Positions 21,052-32,079 of a stretch of DNA of 64,000 bases are shown in pieces. Made by a program: the position numbers and the translations under genes. The stretch's first letter is position 1. Each line of letters begins with the position of its first letter. Origin of the DNA: Adiantum capillus-veneris (taxonomy: Eukaryota; Streptophyta; Polypodiopsida; Polypodiales; Pteridaceae); assembly GCA_014529385.2 (NCBI GenBank), contig CM043954.1, positions 98,542,747-98,606,746 on the forward strand. Reading direction: 5' to 3'. The notes beneath the pieces were generated by a model. That model had not been told where the DNA came from, searched no databases, and was given only the letters and a program-made list of their open reading frames with translations.

Positions 21052-23591
21052 CTCTTTACATATATTAACTTTTGTCAAATGAAGGATGTCATTCCTACCA
21101 ATTATCCCATGCATATTATAAGACTGTCATGGCATGTAGGAGGTCCGCTACAATCACACATCGATTACATGGATATGAGATTCTTTATCTTCTTGTGATG
21201 CTAGATATCCCTAATCCACAAGCTCTCCATGGAGCTATCTATTCATATACACCTTAAGGATTGACCTCAACCGAATGGAAAGCTGCTAAAATGTATCAAT
21301 CTCAAACATCATTTTTTTCTTCTATCAAGATCCAATCATGCATGAGTCTCATCTATAGCTCTGAAAAGGGGTTAGGTTTATGTTGGATTGCCTAGAGGCA
21401 GCTAGCTTTCAAGGTTTGAAATGTTTTTTCTTATTTTTCTTGCCTTCACAAAGTAATTTTAGTCTTAATAAGGCCTTTGAATGCATCTCCATATGTTAAC
21501 AAAGCAAAAGGATTCTTCAACCATTATATTTACTTCATATTTGACCATGGAATTTTTGTTGTCAAATTATGTTTTTGGTTTTGTTTATTCATGATGGTGC
21601 ATCAACTCTTCATCATATTTCTCTCTCTATCTCACTTTTGGAGTTTTCTAACAAAGTGAGTAAACATATTATCGTTTAGCCTCTAAATTGTACCGCAATA
21701 TTAGCAATCAATTGGAAGCGTAGATATCTTGATTGAGATTTCAAAATTAAAAAATTTAAGGTGTGCAAAAGGGGAGAAAATAATTTAATTAGCTCATATA
21801 ACATACATATCAATTTTAGAAGGATTTTGTAGATCCTTTTACATTATTTCAATGATGATTTGTGATTTTGGTATGGCAAGCTTTTTATTATCCTTTTTCT
21901 ATGAGTATGAAGCACAACAACTAAGAATCTTTTGTGCATCCTAGCAACCTTATTAGCATTATATATTTAATGGTGGTTAATGCTAACTTTATATACATAT
22001 ATTCTTCTGTCCTCCCCTTTCACCCACTCACACACACAAAAACATATTGGCTAAAAGATAACGAATATGACCTACTTTTAAGTAGCAAATAATTCTATAT
22101 GATAATATCTACAAACATTTCTACTATAAGCTTAATTTTCTGATGGCTTTCTACAATTCCTAATTAATGTGAAACTCCCTTCATAAATTGATGGTAAATG
22201 TTATGAAAGTATCTCTAGAGTTTAACATTTGTGGCACTAAGAAAAGTTTTGCATTTTTCCACTTGTTAATTACATTAAACGTGGTCAACATCCTTACCTT
22301 TGTACTAACCATGAGCCTCCAACGGTCTCTCTTTTCTTCCTTTTGTCCTATGTAAATGATCTTTGTTATATTTTTCCACTTGTTAATTACATTAAACGTG
22401 GTCAACAACCTTACCTTTGTACTAACCATGAGCCTCCAAAGGTCTCTCTTTTCTTTTCCTCTTTTTGTGGCAATTGCAAATGAAATTAACATGATGGACC
22501 CTTCACAAAGGGAAACACATACTTCAAATTTGCACTTTTGACATTTATATATTACTCTATTACCGCACAAGAGCTATCCAATTTTTTCTCTTACTATGTG
22601 GACACCATAAAAAACAAAAGTCTTTGAAGAGAAGCAACCCAATAAGTCCTCTCCTCCTTTTAGTTGTATTTTATTTTGGTAACATCGATTCTAGGATTGA
22701 GATGATAACATACTAGTGAGATTATACAGGATTTTAAAATGAACTCCTTGGTTGTTGCCAAATCAAATATCTAAACTAATTTGCAATTTAAAGTCCTTAG
22801 TTAGTTGAGCATACTAGCTCTCTAGGAGATTCTATTCAAAGAGGCCAACAGCCATACAAACATTCCAATTATATGGCTTGCTTATTAGTTTGACTACTAG
22901 AAATTTCTTTGAAGAACCTACAGGTATGTAATTTCTCAATGTTTTCTATTTAGATATATCTAACCAAATCTTTTGAATTCTCCTTGTTGATGAGTCAGTT
23001 CCTAAATGTTTCTATTGTTATTTATTTATTTATTTCTTGATCTCAGATCTCATCATTATGAACCATCTCTCATGGAATTCACCTATACTACAATCTAACA
23101 ATTTAATATACTACTATGATAATACTCACCTTCTCCACTTTCTTGTAAGTTATTTTCTTGGAAAATATATTTAAAGGGAAAACTCAAGAAATTTGCAACA
23201 AGGATAACACCATTGGACAATTTGAAAGGAAAGAGGGCATTTCCTTACCCGGATTGTCTTATATGCTGTGCAATTAACCATCTCTAACATCATAGCTTGT
23301 ACTTGCACTACATGGAATTTCTTATAAGATGATTTCTCATTGACCTATACAACTACTCACATGAGCTACGGTGTTTTGGTATAATGGAAAGTATATAGTT
23401 TGTGAGTACTTTGCTACTCAAACATACTCCAATTTGGCATCGAATAGGTAGTAAATGTTTTGTATTTTATGCCTTTAGTCCATTGGTCATGTGCACATAG
23501 ATTTACTGATTTAGATAGTGTGTAAATGTTCATCGTGGTGTAAATTCACCAATTTAGGCAATATTAGTTATCCATGCAGATCCAATAGTAT
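21048..23591. other. AT-rich intergenic DNA
   Basis: No domains or long frames were recognised in 2.5 kb. The only clear structure is the tandem duplication at 22254-22456. The right edge is the 5' end of element D. Confidence 0.5.
22254..22456. repeat. 117 bp tandem duplication
   Basis: The segment from TTTTTCCACTTGTTAATTAC at 22254 repeats at 22371 with few changes, including ACGTGGTCAACA and ACCATGAGCCTCCAA. Because 117 is a multiple of three, the minus-strand frame at 22181-22570 shows a repeated peptide (STKVR(L/M)LTTFNVINKWKN), but nothing suggests a real protein. Confidence 0.85.
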
Positions 23592-26165
23592 TGATAGCCG
23601 TTTTTCGGCTTTCCGTAATTGCCATAGTGAGTTAACCCACCCTACCAAAATCATCCAAACACTGTGGCTATCCCTACCATTTCACTGTATATAGGTGTGT
23701 GTGAGTTAGGGGACTTTTCCCATATCTTCTTAAAAACCCTTAATTAGCTAGTCACTGGGCTAGTTGAGCCAAAAAAAATAAATAAAATAAAAAAATAAAA
23801 AATATTATGGCCCATTTGTGTATAAATATTCCATTGTATATAGGGCCTAAGTAAAAGGATTTTTCATAATTATTTTGGTATTTATTTAAATATTTCTATC
23901 TATGGTGTGTTATTTATGCTATGTACATTGACTCACCATTACCATATTTTTTCTTACCATTTTGCATACTCTTTATTCCATATAAAAATAATTTCATGCA
24001 AGCTTCTCTTATTTTTGGTGTAACTCCATCCTAACAAAAATCCAAAAAAACTAGTTTTATTTATGTGTATATTTTTTCACTATTGTGATTTTTCCTTCCT
24101 ACATCTATTATCTTTTACTCTCATAAATTAGAACACCAAAAATATTCATCTCTTTATGGTAGACTTATAATGAGAGAGATTTATTTTGACCCCTTTATAT
24201 TTTTTCCACCTATATTATTTATATTTAACATGTATATATTTTTTTAGACCCCTCAATATTTGATTTTCTTAGTTGTACTATTCATTTATATCATGATCTC
24301 AACAATATCTTCAATTATAGACCTACCAAATAAGGTCAAGGGTATGTGGAATGCATGCATGCACCATGGGGAGCTCACTCTTGGAGGTATTCAAAAGAAT
24401 CATCCAAAGAGAGACCTCACAAGGACTTTGTGCAGTTGAAAAAACAATCGGTTTTGCTGAATTTTTCAAGATCTCATGCTCCCCGAATTTGAAAAGGTGA
24501 TACAAACAAAAGTTGTAGCTCTTGAGCTAAACTTTCACCTCAAATTTTTTCATATTGTTTTGAGCTACGAGCTTTGAGCTATGATTTTATTGGTGGACCC
24601 TAGTTTGCCCATGCTATGCAGCCACACTCCCTCTTCCACTTTATCATTTTCCTCTTTCACACACACTCCTCCCTCTCCTTCCCACTCCCAAACCTACAAC
24701 TCCCATGTCCTAATTCACCCTCTTCACCATTGCCACATCTCTCACACCTCCATAGCCTTCATCCTCCATTTCGACACCCTAGGTGTCCCCCTTTCTCTCT
24801 ACATATATGTCCATATTACCATACTCTCTTCAACTTTGTAAAGAACTTCAAAAAATCAGCCAAAATCCAAGGTTAACCTCTGCAAATGAAGGCTTTATCA
24901 TGAATTTTTCAAGGTTTGAAGATAACATAGCTTCATCGACACGCGTTACTTCGCCATGCTGACCGCTTCTTCTACCGGTGATGTAAAGAGGTGAATGTCA
25001 ACTTCTCCAAGCTTCAACCTTGCTTTACAAGCTTATCCCTTCTCTAACTTTTCTCATCATATATCTCACCATTTGGTGAATGATTTTGTAAATATTTTTT
25101 AGTGATAATTACTAACTACTAACCACTAACCTTATTGTAAAATGCACCCTCTACTAGAGTAGGCACTCCCAAATTATTCACTCAATCCTCTCTCCTTTCA
25201 TCCTCAATAATTCTCTTCCCTTGAGCCCACATCCATGTGACTCAAAGAACAAGAGATTCCCACCCTCATTAAAAAAAATATATATATGCATAATCTTTTA
25301 TTCCTTCAAATAAACTTGATTAGGCCTAATCCTAATCGGGGCTTCTAAAACCTATAAATAGAGCCCTTCTCTCCCTTGTAAATTATCACATGATCACACT
25401 ACACCACACCATTCTCAACACATAACACACCACTCTTCAAGCCTAGTTGTGTAGAGTGTGTGCATTGTGAGTGCTCTATTCCATCACTACACATAGGTGC
25501 ATGGAGAAGCTTGAAGTTAGTTATGCCATCTAGAGGAGTGGAGTGATACTATACTCTGCAATCACACTTGTAGCCTACTCTTGTCCATAAATAAGATTCA
25601 TAGTTTTGGGTGCAATTGTATGCTGCAACTACGACTCTTCTCTCCAAATTGACTTGATAAGTTGGCTCATCAGGTGGTTGAAGGTATATTGTCCTTGAAG
25701 TTTGTTGTGCCATTTCATGCTTGGTGGTTTGAGGGCTTGTTGAATTGTTTGCCTAAAAGGTAAATTGTAAGAGGGTGCTCGGTGAGAGGGCTCCCGTGAC
25801 CCTAAGACAATTTGTGTACTGGCAACAAGGTCACGTTTTGTGTTGTCTCTCTATTTCTCATCAAGCTTTGTGTGCATCTAGTCTTTTAAGGCTAAGACTG
25901 AGTTGCTCAGGTTGATTTGTTCTCTTTACCTCTCTGTGGCGTGGTGAATGTTTGTGTTTGGTGTGTGTGGATATCTTGCATTCCCCTCTCTTTGTGCGTC
26001 CTAGTTCGCATCTACAACTAGGTGGTGCCCCTTTTCTTGTTTGGTTTCTGGCTGTGGATTGTTGTTGTCTCTGATTTTGCTTGCCCCAGCCCCAATTGAG
26101 CAGCACGGGAGCCTCGAAGGGTGTTTAGAGGCCGCTCTTCTTGTTGTGCGCCCCGAACCGCCTCA
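23592..26165 (+). repeat. 5' LTR of element D
   Basis: Starts TGATAGCCG and matches 32080-34188 to about 25677. The proposed end at 26165 rests on CA followed three bases later by TGGTGCC, a primer-site-like layout. If the LTR instead ends at 25677, the remaining 490 bp is leader. It contains a strong TATA box. Many short frames inside are duplicated in the 3' LTR and are not genes. Confidence 0.7.
25353..25360 (+). promoter_or_regulatory. TATA box in 5' LTR of element D
   Basis: CCTATAAATAGAGC is a near-ideal plant TATA box. The same sequence is in the 3' LTR at about 33842. Transcription would begin roughly 30 bases downstream. The stretch upstream also has TTAGGCCTAATCCTAATC, with short inverted repeats. 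Confidence 0.65.
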
Positions 26166-26168
26166 AAT

Positions 26169-26183
26169 TGGTGCCCCCACAGA
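26169..26183 (+). promoter_or_regulatory. Candidate primer-binding site of element D
   Basis: TTGGTGCCCCCACAGAGG follows CTCAAA. TGG at this spacing after an LTR-ending CA is typical of gypsy primer sites, but I cannot assign the tRNA. It lies 75 bases before the first small ORF. Confidence 0.4.
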
Positions 26184-26241
26184 GGAACGGCTTGTGTATG
26201 TTTTGTGTAGGCTCAACCTTTAGCATAATCAAGTAGCTTGC

Positions 26242-26454
26242 ATGAATCACGAGAATTTGTATGATCTCTTCATTCCCATTGCAAGGCAAAAGGTACACAT
26301 AATTGTTAGTACTAAGTTGCAATTTCAACGTGTAATTCGTAGAATTTTAGGTCCTCTTAGGTTGGTAGAGATAAACGCATCAGTAAATCCTTTTATTTTG
26401 CCTCTCATTAGGTACGACCTTAGTTTGGACGTCTATATTTTTGTTCTGTTTTAA
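26242..26454 (+). CDS. Small ORF A of element D, 70 aa
   Basis: Begins MNHENLYDLFIPIARQ and contains STKLQFQR, GPLRLVEINASVNPFILPLI and DLSLDVYIFVLF. It matches the minus-strand small ORF at 10237-10407 and, more distantly, the next ORF in this element. It precedes gag and is in a separate frame. It may be a leader peptide of the element, an accessory protein, or a relic of an older fused N-terminal domain. I know no named family. Confidence 0.5.
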   Translation: MNHENLYDLFIPIARQKVHIIVSTKLQFQRVIRRILGPLRLVEINASVNPFILPLIRYDLSLDVYIFVLF

Positions 26455-26475
26455 GAATTAGGTCATGCATAGACC

Positions 26476-26694
26476 ATGGATAATGGCCCAAGAATAGAGG
26501 TTTTCCCCTTTCATTTCACTCCACACATTAGAATAAACATTGCAATTAGTAGAAAAATCCATTTTCAACAACGTATGGTGTTCATGTTTGGTGCCCAAAG
26601 AGTAGGAGAAATTATCGCATCACCAAACCCTGTCATCCTGCCTCTTATTGATTATCATAGGTCATTTGATGTAAATATTTTTATTTTGTTGTAG
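26476..26694 (+). CDS. Small ORF B of element D, 72 aa
   Basis: Contains SRKIHFQQRMVFMFG, VGEIIASPNPVILPLIDY and SFDVNIFILL. It matches the minus-strand ORF at 10404-10622. It starts 22 bases after the stop of small ORF A and ends 85 bases before the probable gag start. The shared ending (DV-x-IF-x-L) with ORF A supports an ancient tandem duplication of one module. Confidence 0.5.
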   Translation: MDNGPRIEVFPFHFTPHIRINIAISRKIHFQQRMVFMFGAQRVGEIIASPNPVILPLIDYHRSFDVNIFILL

Positions 26695-26779
26695 AATAGA
26701 TTGCAATTTAGAAAACATTATTGTGTAAATTTTTTAAGAAAGAAAAACAAAAACGTATTGTCACTTTGAAACCGATTCA

Positions 26780-28768
26780 ATGGAGGCCCAACGCCAAATG
26801 TCCGGATATCCTCTTTTCTTTGGAGAGCCTGGAGAGGATGCATAATTATTTTTAGCAAATTTCAAGATGTCTTATCGTATCAAGAGGATAGTAACTGATC
26901 AAGAACGTGTAGAGATGTTTGAGGTGGTCCTTAGGAAAGATGCTAGCACTTGGTTTGACTCTTTGCCTGAGGAAGTTAAAAGGAATTACACAGAAGTTGT
27001 GAATCATTTCAAGAGATACTTCTTTGATCCCCAAAACACTCAAAAGCTATGGCAAGACATTGTTTCTCATAAGCAAAAAGACTTAGATGACTACTACTTG
27101 TACAAGCAAGAGTTTCTACGTCTTTGGGCTGTATGGGTGAGAAATGTTGCTAACCCTGGTGATGGTGCAGAGTTCCTAAAGAAGGAGAGGTTCATATCCG
27201 GACTCTTTCCTGACCTTAAGGTAAAAGTTGAGGCCGGTGCACCTGCTACCTTTGAAGCAGCTGAAACTAGGGCTGCTGAGAAATATAGGAAACTCAAGTG
27301 CTTAAGGGGGGAGGTTCCAATAGAAGGTCTTAGACCCAAAGGTAAGTCACAAGCATCAACATCTAGGGAGCTTCTTGAGGTAACGGTGAAAGTGATTGAG
27401 AAGTTAAATGAATCTTTAAGCAGCTTGTCAATTCACCTTGCAAAAGCTGTAGGTCCAAAGGGACAAACAAAGAAGTCTGAAGAGCGAGATTCACGACCTA
27501 GGAGAGTCTTGCAATGTTGGAATTGCGGTGAGTTTGGACATGGGATGTATAATTTTCCTTGGCCCCGTGGGGAGCCAGGGAGACCTAACTTGAATTACCC
27601 AGTGATGAATGCAGGTGAAGGAACTAGTCAACAACCAAGGCTTCTACAAAGGCCAAATGGAGCAAGACCACTTCCACAAGGAGTGGAAGGAGTTCCACCT
27701 TTGCCAGACCCAATTGTGCATGTGGTAGAGGTGACAAACTCAAATGAGGTTGACATGGAAGCAAATGGCATTAAGCGTGGCCGAGGAAAAGGTAAAGAGA
27801 AAGAAGGTGTCACATCACAAAGTGATCATGGACGAGAAAAGAAGGCAAAGGAGACCAAGGAAACTAAGAGGACTCGACGTCTTATCAATCTCCAAGACTT
27901 CCCTCTTGGACATGGTATGGCTCCATACAACCTATTGGAAGACATGAGAGGTAAGGGTCCTGATATCTCATGGCCTCAATTTCTTGCATTATGCCCACAA
28001 GTTAGGAGGGATTTAATAAAGGCAGTTAGCACTAGGAGAAAGGTAAAAGAGAGTGTGCCTGTTGTAAAAATTGCACGTGCTGAAATGAATGAGGATATTA
28101 CACCTATACTAGATTGTTACATCAAAGGAAGATTGGTTAGGAAAGGTCTAGTGGATGGGGGTGCACAAATTTGCATCATAACAGAGGGACTCATGCAAAA
28201 ACTAGGCATGCACATCCATGAGACACCTGAAATTAAAGTCAAGATGGCAAACAATAGCAAAGCTAGGTGTTTAGGCATTTGTAAAAATGTTTTTGTAGAG
28301 GCCTTTGGCATTAAGAAGGCGGTGGATTTTTATGTTATGTCGACCAAGGGAAATGGTTACCCATTTATCCTAGGGAGACCATGGCTAATCAAAATGCGAG
28401 CTTTGCAGGATTGGGAGAGTGGAAAGCTAATTTGCAGGAATGACAATCATAAGAAGGTTGTCTTTGACATGAAGGAGCAACGCCAAGAGGAGCTCCATGA
28501 AGAATCATCTCAAAGTGAGACGGAAGAAGGCTGGACCGATAGCACTTCAGAAGGAGAAAGTAGCGGTAGCATTACTGAAGAGGAGTCTTCCATCGAAGTC
28601 ATGGGGGTAAGGTTTAAGCCAAACAACCAAGAGACCTCTTGCCTAGGTTTGGAAGAGGTAGGTTCCCAAGAAAACCAAAAAGTGGAAGATGAAAGAATGT
28701 TAGAAGGTATGTTATCTACAACACTTACAAAGGATGAAAGAGAGGAGCTCAAAGGTGTAATTTCCTAG
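26780..28768 (+). pseudogene. Gag-protease of element D
   Basis: The likely start is the ATG at 26780 (MEAQRQMSGYPLFFGEPGED). An in-frame TAA lies at 26843, after which 633 codons are open from 26867. Capsid-like region: KDASTWFDSLPEEVKRNY, HFKRYFFDPQNT, EFLKKERFISGLFPDLK. The zinc knuckle CWNCGEFGHGMYNFP has Phe in place of the last Cys. A basic Lys/Arg linker follows, then an aspartic protease with LVDGGAQICIITEG (the usual DSG/DTG is DGG) and the downstream FILGRPWL motif. An acidic tail precedes the TAG at 28766. The pol frame is shifted relative to this one. Confidence 0.8.
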
Positions 28769-31700
28769 GATTTTCGCTAAAGACTACACCGATGTGCGTG
28801 GAGTAGATGTTGTTCAACACAAAATTGAGTTGAAGCCAGAGGCCACACCTAAGGCTCAAAAGCTACGAAGGCTAGGAGTCATCAAGGAGCAGGCTTTACT
28901 CAAGGAGGTAAGAAAGATTCTAGCAGCAGGTTTCATTTATCCAGTGGAGAATTCAATCTGGGTCTCTCCCGTTGTTGTCACTCCTAAGAAAAATGGCAAG
29001 TGGAGGGTGTGTGTGGATTACCATCCACTCAATGAGGCAACAAAAAGAGATCACTTTCCCCTCCCATTTCAAGATGAGATACTAAATGAGGTAGCTGGTC
29101 ATGAGAAGTACACTGTGTGTGATGGCTACTCGGGTTACTTTCAAATAGGTATCGCATTGGAAGATCGGTTAAAAACAACCTTCATCACTCCTTGGGGTTG
29201 TTATGCTTTTAGAGTCATGCCATTTGGTCTGACAAATGCTCCTGCAATATTCCAACGTTTCATGAACATGGTGTTTCAAGCATTCTTTGGAAAGTCAATT
29301 AGGGTGTTCATTGATGATTTCTGCATTTATAGCTCAAAATCATTGCATCTACAAAGGGTAGAAGAAGGTTTAAAGAAGCTCTACGACATGGGAGGTCAAC
29401 TCAACCCCGACAAGTGTCACATAGGTGAGGATAAAGTGATCTTGCTTGGTCACAAGGTTTACTATAAAGGCATTGAGGTGGATCCTTCAAAGGCAAAGGC
29501 TCTTATTGAGCTCCCATCACCCAAGAATCTCAAAGAGGTCATCTCATTCATTCAAAAGGTGAAGTATATGTCACGCTTTATTCACTTAGCTTCGGAGTTG
29601 CTTCATCGTTTGCAAAAGTTGACACAACAAGTAGAATTTGCATGGTCTTATGAGCTTGAAGAGTAATTTTGTAACATTAAAGTCATCATGTCAGAACTAC
29701 CAACACTCATGCCTCCTTGTTAGGAGTACACATTCTTTGTTAGCTCTAGTGTTGGGAAAGAAACAATTGGAGAGGTTTTGCTACAACAAGATCCCCATAG
29801 TACCCGGATGTGACCCATCTACTTTGCTAGTAGGGTCATGAATGCTTTGGAGAGAGGCTACACGGAGGCAGAACTCATGATGCTTTCTCTCATGTTTGCG
29901 GTGAGAAAGTTTAGATCCTACTTGCTACCAAAACCTTTTGTAATTCTCACTGCAGAAAATTTGTTTCCTTGGGTGTCATCTCAAATGAATCTTAGCACTA
30001 GGATCTCAAAGTGGATTATGGAATTGCAAGAGTTCCAATACTCTTTCAAGGTAGAAGATAGTGTGCGTGCACAATTGGCAGGGATCCTTACTTATAGGGT
30101 ACATGAGAAGGAGATTAAGGTGCCTGAAATAAAGACCCTACCATTGCCACCACCGAAAAATATTCCTAATGCTTTTACCTTGTTCTTTGATGGAGCCTTT
30201 CGATGAGTCATAGGAAAAGCAGGGGGAGGGCTAGTGTTGCTCAACCCAAGTGGGGAGGTGGTCATGAAAGAGAAGGTCAATCTACCAGGTTCAACTAGCA
30301 ACATTGAAGCAGAATACGACACACTACTTCATGGTTTGAAGATGTGCATTGGCCAAGGGATACAACGTCTCATGGTAAAGGGAGATGCACTTCTCATTGT
30401 TAAACAGATTTTAGGCATTTGGGCATGCAAGAATGAAAGCTTACGAACAAACGTTCATGTCATTCGTAGGATGTTTAATCACTTTGAAGAAGTGCAACTA
30501 TATTATATTCCTAGGAAACAAAATGAAGATGCCGATTTACTTGCACAACAAGCAGTTACATGTGTTGAGAAAGAAGTGCAGGTCATCATGGTGGCAGCAA
30601 CTGTCAAGCAACCGAGATACCAGGGATTGGAGTCATTGACTCTCATTATTAGCTACATTTTGGAGGGTGAGTTTCCACGAGACTTCACGAAGGCTCAGAA
30701 GAGGAGACTCATGAAAAAGGCAAGCGCGTATCTCTTTCTAGAAGGATCCCTTTATCAAAGAGGGAAGGATCAAGTGTGCATAAGAGTACCAACTATTGAG
30801 GAAATCCCAGCCATTCTAAAAGGTTTGCATGAGGAAGCGTGTGGTGGTCATTTTGCACAGGAACTCACTGCAAAAAAGATTTTTCTTGCCGGATATGTTT
30901 GGCCAAGCTTGCACATTGATGTTCAACATTGGTGTAAAAGCTGTCACAACTGTCAGATTAATGGAAACAAGCGTCTGTTACATGGTCCACGTCAGTTAGT
31001 CCTTGCAAATGGTCCATTTGAAAAATGGGGCATTGATGCTATGGGTCCATTGCCCAGGACTAAAAATGGAAAATTGTATATCTTGGTGGCCATAGACTAC
31101 ATGACTAGGTGGGTAGAAGCTCAAAGTGTGGCAAGAGTGAATGAGAAGACAATTAGCAAGTTTGTGTACACTCACATTTGTTGCAGATTTGGCACACCTT
31201 TGGAGATTGTTTCTGATAATGGTCCAGGGTTTAGAAAGGGCTTGCTCACAGAAGTCTGTGAAGAACTTCACATTCTACATCGTCATAGTACACCCTACTA
31301 TCCCCAATCAAATGGTTTGGTAAAAAAAGCTAATGGTGTCATTGCAGGCATCATTAGAAAGATGGTGAAAAACAAAACAAAGTTGTGGGATGACTTCTTG
31401 GATGGTGCCTTGTGGGCGTATCGAACCACATATAGGGAAGCCACGGAGTTCACACCATTTCACTTGGTCTATGGTCAAGAGGCTTTAAAACCAATTGAGC
31501 TCAACATTCCAACAATGTGACTTCATGGCAAAGCAGCACAAGATGATCAAGAAGCATGGATGGATCGACTTCTTACCCTAGCTGAGCTTGAGTGGAAAAG
31601 AGAAGCAGCATACGAGTGCTACAAGAGGAAAGCCACACAGACGAAGGAAAAGCTTGACAAGAAATTGAAGGATAAAGGCATCAATGAAGGAGATCTTGTG

Positions 31701-32051
31701 CTAAGGTATGACAATCGACTCGATAATCGTTTTCATGCCAAATTTGAAACTAGATGGCAGGGGCCATACATAGTCAAAAAGGCTTTCAACTCAAGTTATT
31801 ATCAGCTTACGGACTTGAATGGGAAAGAGCACTCCAGGAAGGTAAACGGGTATCGCTTGAAACCTTATTTGAGTCGCCTTCTACCAAAGGGTCTACCAAA
31901 GATCTGTCAAAAGGCAGCTATCTCATGTAGGTATTGTTCCGTGAAGCATGAGTGTAACTCAAACCAAAATTCTGAGGGGCCAAACAATGAAGATCTCGTC
32001 AAGGACTCTGAAGCACTCTCTTTGGAAAAGATGCTCTATGATGGTACATGA
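28761..32051 (+). pseudogene. Pol of element D: RT, two RNase H domains, integrase
   Basis: One frame runs the whole length, with stops at 29664, 29721, 29811, 30204 and 31518. Reverse transcriptase: WRVCVDYHPLNEATKRDHFP, VMPFGLTNAPAIFQRF, catalytic VFIDDFCIYS. First RNase H about 29690-30080 (YTEAELMMLSLMFAVRKF). Second RNase H about 30170-30560 (FTLFFDGAF, NIEAEYDTLLHGL, DALLIVKQI, NEDADLLAQQA). Integrase: HHCC zinc site near 30830-30950, WGIDAMGPLP and VSDNGPGF supply two acidic residues, but the third catalytic glutamate is lysine (NGLVKKANG). An SH3-like C-terminus follows (RWQGPYIVKKAF). Not functional as it stands. Confidence 0.85.
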
Positions 32052-32066
32052 ATATACCATCATCCT

Positions 32067-32075
32067 GGGGGAGGG
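32067..32075 (+). other. Polypurine tract of element D
   Basis: GGGGGAGGG immediately precedes the 3' LTR, in the position where plus-strand DNA synthesis is primed. Confidence 0.6.
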
Positions 32076-32079
32076 CTAA

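Noticed and set aside
20846-21068. Arg-Glu and Ser-Leu repeat reading frames
   Set aside because: Pure translation of the CT/GA microsatellite; no flanking coding signal.
24581-24876. Ser/Pro/His-rich 86-codon ORFs, repeated at 33068-33363
   Set aside because: Located in both LTRs of element D and open only through C/T-rich bias; no domain.
26125-26328. Minus-strand 67-codon ORF over the primer-site region
   Set aside because: Opposes the better-supported small ORF A and has no homolog elsewhere in the window.
27094-28752. Minus-strand ORFs inside element D gag
   Set aside because: Antisense shadows of the gag-protease frame.
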